A DNA stretch of 64,000 bases from Clostridia bacterium (GTDB lineage: Bacteria > Bacillota > Clostridia > Oscillospirales > Butyricicoccaceae). Made by a program: the position numbers and the translations under genes. The notes under the pieces are model-generated. The model did no database searches. It worked only from the letters and a program-made list of their open reading frames with translations, and had not been told where the DNA came from. The stretch is taken from NCBI GenBank assembly GCA_029099685.1, contig JAQXOO010000026.1:1-64000 (forward strand), given 5' to 3'. Position 1 is the first letter of the stretch, and each line of letters begins with the position of its first letter. Positions 17,320 to 25,525 of this stretch are shown one piece after another.

Positions 17320-17494
17320 GGGAAGCTGCCTGCGGTATGAGGAAAAGGAGGCTGCCGGGCGTGACGGACGAAGGGATTTGCGGCAGGACTTTGCTGACGG
17401 AATGCAGCGCGCCGGTGATGCCGCGCCATCTCGTCCTTGCCCAAAGGGCAGCGCATCAAAAAGCAAAGGGGGACTATCATTTGCGAAAAAAGTG

Positions 17495-17503
17495 TGATAT
17501 ACT
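17495..17503 (+). promoter_or_regulatory. Extended -10 promoter of the Mrp gene
   Basis: TGATATACT fits an extended -10 (TGnTATAMT). No good -35 is present at the expected distance. It lies about 45 bases before the start codon. Confidence 0.5.
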
Positions 17504-17549
17504 GATTCTATCTGAGATTTTAACCCAAACAAAGGAGCGAGCATTGTTT

Positions 17550-18380
17550 ATGAGCACTGAAAACTGCACCCACGATTGTTCCACCTGCGGCGAAAACTGC
17601 GCTTCCCGCCAGGACCCCCAGGACCTGCGGGCGCCGCTGGCCCAGGGCGCTTCCGTCAAGCACGTATACGCCGTTGTCAGCGGCAAGGGCGGTGTGGGCA
17701 AGTCCCTGGTCACCTCCCTGCTGGCTGCCCAGACCCAGCTGCGGGGCCATCAGGCCGCCATTCTGGATGCCGACATCACCGGCCCCTCCATCCCCCAGTC
17801 CTTCGGCATCCACGGCCGCGCGCAGGGCTGCGAGGACGGCATTCTGCCCGCCGTGGCCAAAAGCGGCCTGCAGATGATGAGCGTCAACCTGCTGCTGGAG
17901 AACGAGTCTGACCCGGTGGTCTGGCGCGGCCCGGTGATCGCCGGCGCGGTGAAGCAGTTCTGGAGCGAGGTTCTGTGGGACGATGTGGACTATATGTATG
18001 TGGATATGCCTCCCGGCACCGGCGACGTGCCCCTGACGGTGTTTCAGTCCCTGCCCATCGAGGGGGTCATCATCGTCACCACGCCTCAGGAGCTGGTAGG
18101 TATGATCGTGGAAAAGGCCGTCAAGATGGCCCGGCTGATGAACGTTCCCGTTCTGGGCATCGTGGAGAACATGAGCTATTTCCGCTGCCCGGACTGCGGC
18201 GGGGAGCACCAGATCTACGGCCCCAGCCGTGTGCAGGAAAAAGCCCAGCAGTACGGCATCCCCTTCCTGGCAAAGATCCCCGTGGACCCGGCCATCACCG
18301 CCGCGGTGGACGCGGGCATGATCGAGACCGTCCACGCGCCGTTCCTGGATGACCTGCTGAACGGTATTTTGAACAAGTAA
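17550..18380 (+). CDS. mrp: Mrp/NBP35-family Fe-S cluster carrier ATPase
   Basis: A 276-residue P-loop ATPase that carries and delivers Fe-S clusters. The N-terminus has CTHDCSTCGENC, an NBP35-like cysteine motif. The deviant Walker A is VSGKGGVGKS, followed by DADITGPSIP, DMPPGTGD, and a C-terminal CPDCGG pair that holds the shared cluster. ATG 17550 is 13 bases from AAGGAG, so TTG 17544 (two residues longer) is also possible. The last 17 codons and the following hairpin are duplicated 200 bases downstream. Confidence 0.9.
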   Translation: MSTENCTHDCSTCGENCASRQDPQDLRAPLAQGASVKHVYAVVSGKGGVGKSLVTSLLAAQTQLRGHQAAILDADITGPSIPQSFGIHGRAQGCEDGILPAVAKSGLQMMSVNLLLENESDPVVWRGPVIAGAVKQFWSEVLWDDVDYMYVDMPPGTGDVPLTVFQSLPIEGVIIVTTPQELVGMIVEKAVKMARLMNVPVLGIVENMSYFRCPDCGGEHQIYGPSRVQEKAQQYGIPFLAKIPVDPAITAAVDAGMIETVHAPFLDDLLNGILNK

Positions 18381-18407
18381 CCGGGCGCTGCCCGGCCAAC
18401 CGGACGG
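18326..18407 (+). repeat. 3' end of mrp, first copy of an 82-bp direct repeat
   Basis: Covers the last 17 codons of mrp plus the palindromic CCGGGCGCTGCCCGG that follows. A second copy begins at 18528 with only a few differences. Confidence 0.8.
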
Positions 18408-18527
18408 TCTCGATCCGACGCGAAGCGGCGCGCCGGCGGGTGCCGGCGTAAGGCATAGGGGCGGTTCATCCGCCGCTATGCCACTGGATGTCCCCGGGGG
18501 TCCCCGTCGGACCCGTCTGACGGGGCG
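18408..18527. other. About 120-bp insert between duplicated mrp ends
   Basis: GC-rich, with no coding frame. It contains a hairpin near 18451-18482 (GGCATAG...CTATGCC) and GC-rich inverted segments around CCCCGGGGGTCCCC. It is flanked on both sides by the direct repeat. Confidence 0.5.
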
Positions 18528-18609
18528 GACCGTCCACGGGCTGTTCCTGGATGACCTGCTGAACGGAATTCTGTATAAATAACCGGGCGCTGCCCGGCCA
18601 ACCGGACGG
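18528..18609 (+). pseudogene. Second copy of the mrp 3' end
   Basis: Reads TVHGLFLDDLLNGILYK followed by a stop, against TVHAPFLDDLLNGILNK in the intact gene, and then the same CCGGGCGCTGCCCGG hairpin. It is a partial gene duplicate with no start of its own. Confidence 0.75.
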
Positions 18610-18613
18610 AAAA

Positions 18614-18645
18614 GCCCTCTCAGAACACTCTGAGAGGGTTTGCCG
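18614..18645 (+). terminator. Terminator downstream of the mrp duplication
   Basis: Stem CCCTCTCAGA/TCTGAGAGGG with a 4-base loop, followed by only a short T-run. Confidence 0.65.
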
Positions 18646-18689
18646 GCGTTTTATGGCAGCTTTGCTACTCTTTCCATTGGAGGTGTCTC

Positions 18690-20045
18690 ATGTCAAAACA
18701 GCCTGTCAGCCTGCTCCAGGGCGACATCAAAAGCGGGCTGCTGCGGTTCGCCCTGCCCCTGTTTCTGGGCCAGGTGTTCCAGCAGCTCTATAATATGGTG
18801 GACGCCCTGGTGGTGGGCAATTTCGTGGGGGAAAACGCCCTGGCGGCGGTCACCTCCACCGGCTCGCTGATCTTTTTGCTGGTGGGCTTCGTGGGCGGTA
18901 TCTACGGCGGCGTGGGCGTAGTCATCGCCCGGTCTTTCGGCGCCGGGGACGAGCACCAGGTGAAGCGCGCCGTGGGCACCGCCGTGGCGGGCAGCCTGAT
19001 AGCCGGCGCTCTGCTCACCTTTGTGGGTGTGTGCTTTACGCCGGCGCTGCTCCGGCTGATGGACACCCCGCCGGAGGTGCTGGGGGACGCGGTGGATTAT
19101 CTGCGCATCTACTTCTGGGGCATTCTGTTCGTGGTGCTGTATAACAGTGCCGTGGGCATTTTCCAGGCGGTGGGTGACAGCAAGCGGCCGCTGTATTACC
19201 TCATCCTGTCCTCGGTGACCAATGTGGTGCTGGACCTGCTGCTGGTGGGCGTGCTGAAAATGGGCGTCTCCGGCGCGGCGCTGGCCACGGTGGCCGCCCA
19301 GGCCCTCAGCGCGGCGATGGCCTTTTTCCGCCTGTCCCGGGTGGACGGCGCTTACCGGGTCACCCTGAGGGGCATCTGCCTGGACAAGAACATCCTGAAG
19401 GAGATGCTGCGCATCGGCGTGCCCTCGGGCGTGCAGAATTCGGTGATCGCCTTTGCCAATGTCATCGTCCAGTCCAGCGTCAACGTGTTCGGCGCGGCGG
19501 CCATGGCGGGCAACGGCGCCTTTGTGAAGCTGGAGGGCTTTGCCTTCATCCCCATCAACGCCTTTGCGGCGGCCACCACCACCTTTGTCAGCCAGAACAT
19601 CGGCGCCCGGCAGTTTGACCGGGTGAAGCAGGGCGCCCGGTTCTCCCTGCTGTTCTCCTGCGGATGCGCGGCGGTGATCGGCGTGGTGTTCTTCCTGTTT
19701 GCCCAGCCGCTCATCAGCCTGTTCGGCAAATCGCCGGACGCTGTGGCCTCCGGCGTTCTGCGGGCGCACATCTGCACGCCCTTTTACCTGCTGCTGGCCT
19801 GCAGCCACGGCGTCGCGTCGGTGTGCCGCGGAGCCGGCTATTCCAAGGTGCCCATGTACATCATGCTCAGCACCTGGTGTGTGCTGCGGGTGAGCTACAT
19901 CACCGCGGTGACCCACTGGTTCCACAACATCAGCCTGGTGTACGCCGCCTATCCCATGACCTGGGCCATGAGCACCGCCCTGTTTTTGTGGTATTACAAA
20001 AAATCCCACTGGCTGGAGCGCGCCCAGGCAAAATACGGCGGCTGA
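18690..20045 (+). CDS. MATE family multidrug/cation efflux protein
   Basis: A 451-residue, 12-helix membrane protein with the MatE double repeat. The N-terminal part reads LLRFALPLFLGQVFQQLYNMVDALVVG, and the second half begins near 233 with EMLRIGVPSGVQNSVIAFAN. The NorM/DinF-like family exports drugs or metabolites by Na+ or H+ antiport; the substrate is unknown here. ATG 18690 follows GGAGGTG by six bases. It ends in a bidirectional terminator. Confidence 0.9.
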   Translation: MSKQPVSLLQGDIKSGLLRFALPLFLGQVFQQLYNMVDALVVGNFVGENALAAVTSTGSLIFLLVGFVGGIYGGVGVVIARSFGAGDEHQVKRAVGTAVAGSLIAGALLTFVGVCFTPALLRLMDTPPEVLGDAVDYLRIYFWGILFVVLYNSAVGIFQAVGDSKRPLYYLILSSVTNVVLDLLLVGVLKMGVSGAALATVAAQALSAAMAFFRLSRVDGAYRVTLRGICLDKNILKEMLRIGVPSGVQNSVIAFANVIVQSSVNVFGAAAMAGNGAFVKLEGFAFIPINAFAAATTTFVSQNIGARQFDRVKQGARFSLLFSCGCAAVIGVVFFLFAQPLISLFGKSPDAVASGVLRAHICTPFYLLLACSHGVASVCRGAGYSKVPMYIMLSTWCVLRVSYITAVTHWFHNISLVYAAYPMTWAMSTALFLWYYKKSHWLERAQAKYGG

Positions 20046-20116
20046 CCCCATGGGGCAGCCCGGACCGGGAAAGACGGCTCCCACGATCCCACGCTTAAAA
20101 GTGCTTTTACATGAAA

Positions 20117-20165
20117 AACCCCGGCAAAAGCAAGATTTTTTCCTGCTTTTGCCGGGGGATCTTTC
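20117..20165. terminator. Bidirectional terminator
   Basis: A 14-bp stem CCCCGGCAAAAGCA/TGCTTTTGCCGGGG with T-rich flanks on both strands. It ends the MATE gene and the convergent coiled-coil gene. Confidence 0.8.
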
Positions 20166-20167
20166 TT

Positions 20168-20611
20168 TTATTTTCCCGCGCTCTGTACCAGTTCCTTCAG
20201 ACCGGGACGGTCGTCATAAAACTTCTGTAGGCGGGCGGTGAGCGCGGCTTCATACTGGTCGCACCGGGCCTCCCGGGCGCGGCAGGCGCGCTCCGCCTCC
20301 TCCAGTATGGCCTGGGCACGGTCCCGCGCGGCGGCCTCCATGGCGTCGCACACCTGCTGCTGCCGGCCGGACAGCCGCTGGATGTTCTCCAGATACTGGG
20401 CGGCGGCCTTTTCGGCGGCTTCAAACACGCCGTTAAGCATCAGCGAAGCCTCTGCCAGGGTGCCCGCTTTATCGATGGCGATCTCCCGCTTTTCCAGCCG
20501 GGCCTGGGCCTCCGCCAGCCGGGCCTCCAGCTCGTCGGCCCGCCGGGTCTGTTCGATCAGCAGTTCCAGCAGCTCCCCGCGGCTCAGATGCCGCAGATCC
20601 TTGTCGTTCAT
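20168..20611 (-). CDS. Coiled-coil protein of unknown function
   Basis: The 147-residue protein is almost entirely helical and rich in Ala, Glu, Arg and Leu, with a predicted long coiled coil from about 15 to 125. The N-terminus reads LSRGELLELLIEQ, and the middle reads KAGTLAEASLMLNGVFEAAEKAAAQYLENI. I recall similar short proteins next to sortase genes in gut Clostridia, sometimes loosely named DNA repair protein, but I cannot assign a role. ATG 20611 is chosen because GGAAGGGGG precedes it. ATG 20635 is less likely. Confidence 0.75.
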   Translation of the reverse strand: MNDKDLRHLSRGELLELLIEQTRRADELEARLAEAQARLEKREIAIDKAGTLAEASLMLNGVFEAAEKAAAQYLENIQRLSGRQQQVCDAMEAAARDRAQAILEEAERACRAREARCDQYEAALTARLQKFYDDRPGLKELVQSAGK

Positions 20612-20755
20612 TGGGCCGCCCCCTTCCGTTGACATCTGACAGCGCCGGTGAACAGGGGCGGCATAGGGCCCGCCTGTCCATCCGTGCTGCTTTACAGTAT
20701 ACAACACACGAAAGAAAAAGTCCACATCCCAACGCAAAAACAGGAAAAAGGAACC

Positions 20756-22165
20756 TTACTGCCCCTTACCCCGGGGCGGGGTCAGGGCGGACACCAGGCC
20801 CGCGCAGCCGAACAGGCCGATCACGTTTGGCAGCACCATCAGCTGGTTGAACAGGTCGGACAGCTCCCACACCAGGCCGGGCGCGGTGACCGTGCCCAGC
20901 AGAATGAAGATCAGGGAAAGAACGGTATAGGCGGGTACCGCCTTTTTGCCGAACAGGTACTCGGTGTTGAGCCTGCCGAACATATTCCAGCTGAGCACAG
21001 TGGAAAAGGCGAAGAAAAACAGGGCGATGGCGATGAAGGCCGAGCCCACGGCGCTGCCCAGAACGCTGCTGAAGGCGGTCTGGGCCAGGTTGGACGGGCT
21101 GAGCCCCAGCTTTTCCGGGGAAAGGCCCGCGCCCACCGCGCTCAGGGGGCCGCCTCCGGCGTACATGGTGACAATGATGACCAGAGCCGTGATGGTCACC
21201 ACGTTGAAGGTGCCGATGAACACCCCCACCATGGCCACACAGCCCTGGTCATGGGGCCGCTTCACATTGGCCAGGGCGTGGGCGTGGGGCGTGGAGCCCA
21301 TGCCGGCCTCGTTGGCGAACAGCCCCCGCTTGGCCCCCAGGCTTACCGCCGCCTTGAGGGCTGCGCCGGCGGAGCCGCCCAAAATGGCCTGAGGGCGGAA
21401 CGCGTAGCGGAAGATCATGCCCACTGCCTCCGGAACATAGCGGATGCGCAGCAGCAGCACGGTCAGCCCGCCCAGCAGATACAGCCCGGCCATGACGGGT
21501 ACCAGCTTTTCGGTGACAGAGGCCAGCCGCTGGGTCCCGCCCAAAAAGATAAAGCCGCCGATGACCGCCAGCACGATGCCCACCGCCCAGCTGGGGATGC
21601 CGAAGGCGGTCTGAAAGGCCTGGCCGATGGAATTGGACTGGACCATGCAGCCGAAAAAGCCGAGAGCCAGAATGATGGCCACGGCGAAAAAGCCCGCCAG
21701 CGCCTTGCCGAAGCCGCCCCTGAAGGCGGCACGGATATAGTACACCGGCCCGCCCAGGATCTCGCCGTCGGAGGAGGTGATCCGGGTCTTCTGGGCAAGA
21801 ACGGCTTCGGCATAGATGGTAGCCATGCCGAAAAAGGCGATGACCCACATCCAGAAAATGGCGCCCGGCCCGCCGGCCATGATGGCGCCGCAGGCACCCA
21901 CGATGTTGCCGGTGCCCACCTGGGCGGCGATGGCGGTGGCCAGCGCCTGAAAGGAGCTCATGCCCCGGGCCTGCCTGCGGCCCTTGAGCGACAGGCTGCC
22001 GAACACCGCCCGCAGCCCTTCGCCCAGACAGCGGACCTGCACGAAGCCCGTTCGGAAGGAAAAGAACAGGCCCGTCCCCACCAGCAGGATGATGAGGACA
22101 TAGTCAGACAGATAGCCGTTGATCTTCTGCACCGCGGGCAGAAGGGTGGTGTTGAGCGTTTCCAT
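20756..22165 (-). CDS. Sodium:alanine symporter (AGCS family)
   Basis: A 469-residue transporter with about 11 helices. AGCS marks are GTGNIVGACGAIMAGGPGAIFWMW (sodium and substrate site), AETVLAQKTR-like sequence (YAEAVLAQKTR), and KRGLFANEAGMGSTPHAHA. It imports alanine or glycine with Na+. The frame continues to TTG 22180, but GGGAGGAA lies inside that extension, so ATG 22165 is the start. No glycine riboswitch is evident in the 100-base leader. It follows the sortase gene after a terminator. Confidence 0.92.
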   Translation of the reverse strand: METLNTTLLPAVQKINGYLSDYVLIILLVGTGLFFSFRTGFVQVRCLGEGLRAVFGSLSLKGRRQARGMSSFQALATAIAAQVGTGNIVGACGAIMAGGPGAIFWMWVIAFFGMATIYAEAVLAQKTRITSSDGEILGGPVYYIRAAFRGGFGKALAGFFAVAIILALGFFGCMVQSNSIGQAFQTAFGIPSWAVGIVLAVIGGFIFLGGTQRLASVTEKLVPVMAGLYLLGGLTVLLLRIRYVPEAVGMIFRYAFRPQAILGGSAGAALKAAVSLGAKRGLFANEAGMGSTPHAHALANVKRPHDQGCVAMVGVFIGTFNVVTITALVIIVTMYAGGGPLSAVGAGLSPEKLGLSPSNLAQTAFSSVLGSAVGSAFIAIALFFFAFSTVLSWNMFGRLNTEYLFGKKAVPAYTVLSLIFILLGTVTAPGLVWELSDLFNQLMVLPNVIGLFGCAGLVSALTPPRGKGQ

Positions 22166-22263
22166 GGCGTTTCCTCCCAAAGTCGTCGGATATCAGGAGT
22201 TTGCCGCCGAAAAAAGAAAATATGCGTTTTGGGGGCAAGCGGGGCATTTGCCGAAAGACAGCG

Positions 22264-22303
22264 GCAAAAAAGTGCCCGCTCCGCCGGCGGCGGGAGCGGG
22301 CAT
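22264..22303 (-). terminator. Terminator of the sortase operon
   Basis: On the minus strand the stem GCCCGCTCC/GGAGCGGGC is followed by a T-run (CTTTTTTG), just after the sortase stop. Confidence 0.75.
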
Positions 22304-22307
22304 TCTT

Positions 22308-22982
22308 TTATGATTCTGTCCGGAAGCAGCGCACCGCCAGACGCTGGCGGTTGCCGTAGGTGCAGGTAAACAGGGTCAGGTCCCAGTCGCCGGCGGTCAT
22401 GTCCGCCACGTCGTCGGGAGCCAGGGTCTCCAGGTCAGAGACCGTATAGGCAAAGCGGTTGCCGTCGGCGTCGGTAAAATACACGCTGTCGCCCTGCCGC
22501 AGAGACCGCAGGCGGCCGAAATGGCTGGTGTAGTTGTGCCCTGCGATGACCATGTCATCCTGATAGACCGACCCCGCGTAACGGCAGGGGGCGTATTTCA
22601 GCTCGCTGTCGGTGCATTGGGCCAGCACCGGCAGGGACAGTTCCAGCGCCGGCAGTTCCAGCACCCCCAGACAGGCATGGCCGTCGATATCGATCCGGGG
22701 CATCTCCATTTCCGGGAATTCCACATAGCGGGGCGGCGTCTGAACGGGCGCTTCTCCGCCGCTTTCGATGGCGGAGGAGTCTTCCGCCGGGGACGATGCT
22801 TGCCGGGGCACAGCTTCTTCAAGCCGGACCACCACGCCTTCGGCAGCAGCCCGGGCCCGGAACTCGTCCCACCCGTTGTAAAGGGCCAGGGCCAGAGCGG
22901 CCGCCATGAGCGCTCCGCCCAGTATCATCAAAAGGACGCCGGCGTTCCGGCGTCCCATGGGGTTTCTTTCATAACGGGCCAT
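22308..22982 (-). CDS. Sortase (class unassigned, class D-like)
   Basis: A 224-residue membrane-anchored cysteine transpeptidase that joins LPXTG proteins to the wall or to each other. One N-terminal helix covers about 13-35, then a linker and the sortase barrel from about 90. The catalytic triad is visible: H149 (AGHNYTSHFGRL), C207 (TLFTCTYG) and R214 or R218 (RQRLAVR). ATG 22982 is one base after the stop of the upstream LPXTG gene (TGACATG) and preceded by GGGAGGG, so the two are translationally coupled. That gene is its obvious substrate. Confidence 0.9.
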   Translation of the reverse strand: MARYERNPMGRRNAGVLLMILGGALMAAALALALYNGWDEFRARAAAEGVVVRLEEAVPRQASSPAEDSSAIESGGEAPVQTPPRYVEFPEMEMPRIDIDGHACLGVLELPALELSLPVLAQCTDSELKYAPCRYAGSVYQDDMVIAGHNYTSHFGRLRSLRQGDSVYFTDADGNRFAYTVSDLETLAPDDVADMTAGDWDLTLFTCTYGNRQRLAVRCFRTES

Positions 22983-22983
22983 G

Positions 22984-23976
22984 TCAGCCCTCCCGGCGGC
23001 GGCGCAGCAGCCCCAGCACAAACAGCCCGGCGCCCAGGCCGCCCAGAAGGGGCACCATCCACCACAGGGTGCCGGTCACGGGCAGCTCCCCGGGTCTGCC
23101 GGGGTTGACCGGCTTGGTGGGATTTGTAGGATTTGTGGGATTGGTGGGATTGGTGGGATTTGTGGGGTCCACCGGCTGGATGGGCCTGTCAGGCTGGCCC
23201 GATTCTGCCGTGTTGATGATGGTGTAGCTGTCGCCGTCCCGGCGGATCAGGACGGTGTAGCCCTCGGGCACATCCTCCTCAGATATACGCCAGGTGTGGT
23301 CATCGGGCAGGCCCTTCCAGATGCAGCGCCAGTTGTTTTTGATGCTGAGGACCGCCGTGTCCTCCACCTGACCGTCCTTGAGCAGCTGAACGGTGACGGA
23401 CATGGGACGCAGGGCCTCGTCATCATTCCGCCAGACTTTCAGAACCTCTACGTCAATGACGCCACTGTCCACCTTTTCAGCGGGCTTGCGCCGGGTCACC
23501 ACGTCATATTCCCACGCTTCCTCCGCATCGCTGCGGGTGGGCAGCGCGATGAGGAAGGGGTCCTGCTCATAGGCCTGGTCCTGGTAGGTGTAGCCGTCGC
23601 CGATGACCAGGTACAGGCCGGTCTCCAGCCTGCGGAAGCCGGCCTCGCCGTCCCTGTCGGTAGCCCGGGAGTTGTCCGCGGGGATGTCCTTCTTTTCAGC
23701 CCAGCGGGCCAGCACCTCGGCGGCTTCCTGCCAGCCGTCCTCGCTCAGGTCATTGACCTTCGCGCGGGACTTGCGGAAATCGGACGTCAGGGTAAACTGC
23801 ACGTCCTCGTCCACATCCGCCACTCGCCAGAGGGAATAGACGACCCCCTCCACCTTGTAGCGGCAGCGCACCGTCAGGGAGCAGGCCCTGTCGGGGTCGA
23901 TTTCCCCCGCAAAGGCGCAGATGCCCACCAGCAGCAGGCACAGCAGCGCAGCAACCGATCGTTTGAGCCGGGACAC
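22984..23976 (-). CDS. LPXTG-anchored pilin-like surface protein
   Basis: A 330-residue secreted protein. A signal peptide covers residues 1-23. A pilin-like N-terminal domain spans about 30-165, with GLYLVIGDGY and WEYDVVTRRKP, the latter resembling the shaft-pilin segment that carries the linking lysine. A Cna_B domain lies at 174-256. A (PTN)n spacer covers about 269-290, followed by the sorting signal LPVTG at 298-302, a hydrophobic helix and an RRRR tail. The GTG at 23976 has AGGGGGTGG at a proper distance, which a GTG three codons upstream lacks. It could be a pilus subunit or a monomeric adhesin, since only one pilin-like gene is present. Confidence 0.85.
   Translation of the reverse strand: MSRLKRSVAALLCLLLVGICAFAGEIDPDRACSLTVRCRYKVEGVVYSLWRVADVDEDVQFTLTSDFRKSRAKVNDLSEDGWQEAAEVLARWAEKKDIPADNSRATDRDGEAGFRRLETGLYLVIGDGYTYQDQAYEQDPFLIALPTRSDAEEAWEYDVVTRRKPAEKVDSGVIDVEVLKVWRNDDEALRPMSVTVQLLKDGQVEDTAVLSIKNNWRCIWKGLPDDHTWRISEEDVPEGYTVLIRRDGDSYTIINTAESGQPDRPIQPVDPTNPTNPTNPTNPTNPTKPVNPGRPGELPVTGTLWWMVPLLGGLGAGLFVLGLLRRRREG
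23118..23166 (-). repeat. 9-bp tandem repeat encoding (PTN)n
   Basis: Five or so copies of a 9-base unit encode the Pro-Thr-Asn spacer before the LPXTG signal. The copies differ at synonymous positions. Confidence 0.75.
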
Positions 23977-24104
23977 AGGCTCCACCCCCTAAAAAAGACT
24001 GATGACACCGGGAAACAGCGGCAGCGCCTCTGCCGGAGCCGGCCACGGCTCCAAAAAGCGCCGGGACTGACCTGTTTCACGGTTTTGAACTTATACAACT
24101 CTAT

Positions 24105-24132
24105 ATTATAACATTCCGGCTGGAATTGTCCA
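24105..24132 (-). promoter_or_regulatory. Promoter of the LPXTG-sortase operon
   Basis: On the minus strand TGGACA and a perfect TATAAT are separated by 16 bases. It gives a leader of about 120 bases that is GC-rich and can fold. It is divergent from the promoter at 24222-24250, and no other feature is seen in 23977-24283. Confidence 0.65.
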
Positions 24133-24221
24133 CGGTTTTTCAAAATTTCTTTGAATTGTCTTTGAATTGATGCCCCGCCAAAAGAATGCCCGCGGCGGGG
24201 GCGGAGCGCCGGACGCGAACC

Positions 24222-24250
24222 TTTACGAGCGGGGGAAGCTGTGGTATAAT
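24222..24250 (+). promoter_or_regulatory. Promoter of the PLP lyase-ruvC pair
   Basis: TTTACG and a perfect TATAAT with a 17-base spacer, 33 bases before the ATG. Confidence 0.7.
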
Positions 24251-24283
24251 AAATCGATTACAAAAACAAGGAGCGTTTTACAT

Positions 24284-25525
24284 ATGAACGATCAGATGAC
24301 CGCCCTGGCCGCCAGGGCCGAGGCCCGCTGCCGGAGCCGCTTTGACGAGATCGACCGCGTCGCCCTGCTGGGCACGGAAAAGGTGCTGGCCGCCTTTGCG
24401 GAGGAGCGGGTGCAGACCGGCGATTTTGCCGGCACCACCGGCTATGGCTATGACGATGTGGGCCGGGACAAGCTGGAGCGCATCTATGCCCGGGTGCTGG
24501 GGGGCGAGGCGGCGCTGGTGCGCACCGCCTTTGTCAACGGCACCCACGCCATCGCCTGCGCCATGTTCGCCTGCGTCCGGCCGGGGCAGACCCTGGTGTC
24601 CGTCACCGGCGGGGTCTATGACACCCTGGAGACCGTGGTGGGCAAGCGGGGCAACATCCCCGGCACCTTTGCCGACTACGGCATCGGCTACCGGGAGGTG
24701 CCGCTGAAAAACGGCGCCCCTGACGGGCCGGCCATTCTGGAGGCGGTGCGGGACCCCTCTGTGGCCGCCGTGTTCATCCAGCGCAGCCGGGGCTACGGCA
24801 TCCGCAGGACTCTGTCCCCCGGGGAGATCGGCGAGCTGGCGCGGCTGGTCAAGTCGGTGAACCCCGATATCGTGGTGATGGTGGACAACAGCTACGGCGA
24901 GTTCGTCTGCGAGACAGAGCCGCTGGCTCACGGCGCGGACCTGATGGCTGCCTCCCTCATCAAAAATCCCGGCGGCGGACTGGCCCCCTGCGGCGGTTAC
25001 ATCGCGGGCCGGGCGGACCTGGTGGAGCGGGCCGCCGCGCGGATGACCCTGCCGGGCATCGGCGGAGAATGCGGCGCCTCCCTGGGGGTCAACCGGGCGC
25101 TGTACCAGGGCTTTTTCCTGGCGCCCCACACCACTGCCCAGGCGCTGAAGACAGCGGCCTTCTGTGCCGCCGTCATGGAGGAGATGGGCTACCGGGTGTC
25201 TCCCGCCCCGGACGAGGAGCGATATGACATCATCCAGACCATTGATTTCGGCCGCCCCGAGCCGCTGATCCGGTTTTGCAAGGGCATCCAGAGCGCCAGC
25301 CCGGTGGACAGCTTCGCCAGTCCCGAGCCGGGAGACATGCCCGGTTATGAAAGCCAGGTCATCATGGCGGCGGGGGCCTTTATCCAGGGCGCGTCCATTG
25401 AACTGAGCTGCGACGCCCCCCTGCGGGAGCCCTATACCTGCTACCTGCAGGGCGGCCTGACCTATGAATCCGGCAAGCTGGGCATCCTTCGGGCTGCCGC
25501 CAGGATGATGGAGGAGGAGAGATGA
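24284..25525 (+). CDS. Methionine gamma-lyase-like PLP enzyme (aluminium-resistance protein family)
   Basis: A 413-residue fold-type I PLP enzyme of the family annotated as 'methionine gamma-lyase family' or 'aluminum resistance protein' (YnbB of Bacillus). Landmarks are GYGYDDVGRDKLE, VNGTHAI, VDNSYGEFVE-like sequence (VDNSYGEFVC) with the PLP-ring Asp, and LIKNPGGG with the Schiff-base lysine K227. The physiological reaction is not firmly known. ATG 24284 follows AAGGAG and a clear promoter. It overlaps ruvC by four bases (ATGA). Confidence 0.88.
   Translation: MNDQMTALAARAEARCRSRFDEIDRVALLGTEKVLAAFAEERVQTGDFAGTTGYGYDDVGRDKLERIYARVLGGEAALVRTAFVNGTHAIACAMFACVRPGQTLVSVTGGVYDTLETVVGKRGNIPGTFADYGIGYREVPLKNGAPDGPAILEAVRDPSVAAVFIQRSRGYGIRRTLSPGEIGELARLVKSVNPDIVVMVDNSYGEFVCETEPLAHGADLMAASLIKNPGGGLAPCGGYIAGRADLVERAAARMTLPGIGGECGASLGVNRALYQGFFLAPHTTAQALKTAAFCAAVMEEMGYRVSPAPDEERYDIIQTIDFGRPEPLIRFCKGIQSASPVDSFASPEPGDMPGYESQVIMAAGAFIQGASIELSCDAPLREPYTCYLQGGLTYESGKLGILRAAARMMEEER

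Noticed and set aside
22166..22263. Possible glycine riboswitch before the alanine symporter
   Set aside because: No tandem aptamer signature can be found in this short leader.
23100..23170. CRISPR-like array in the LPXTG gene
   Set aside because: The short 9-base repeats have no spacers and are in frame within a proline-rich stalk.
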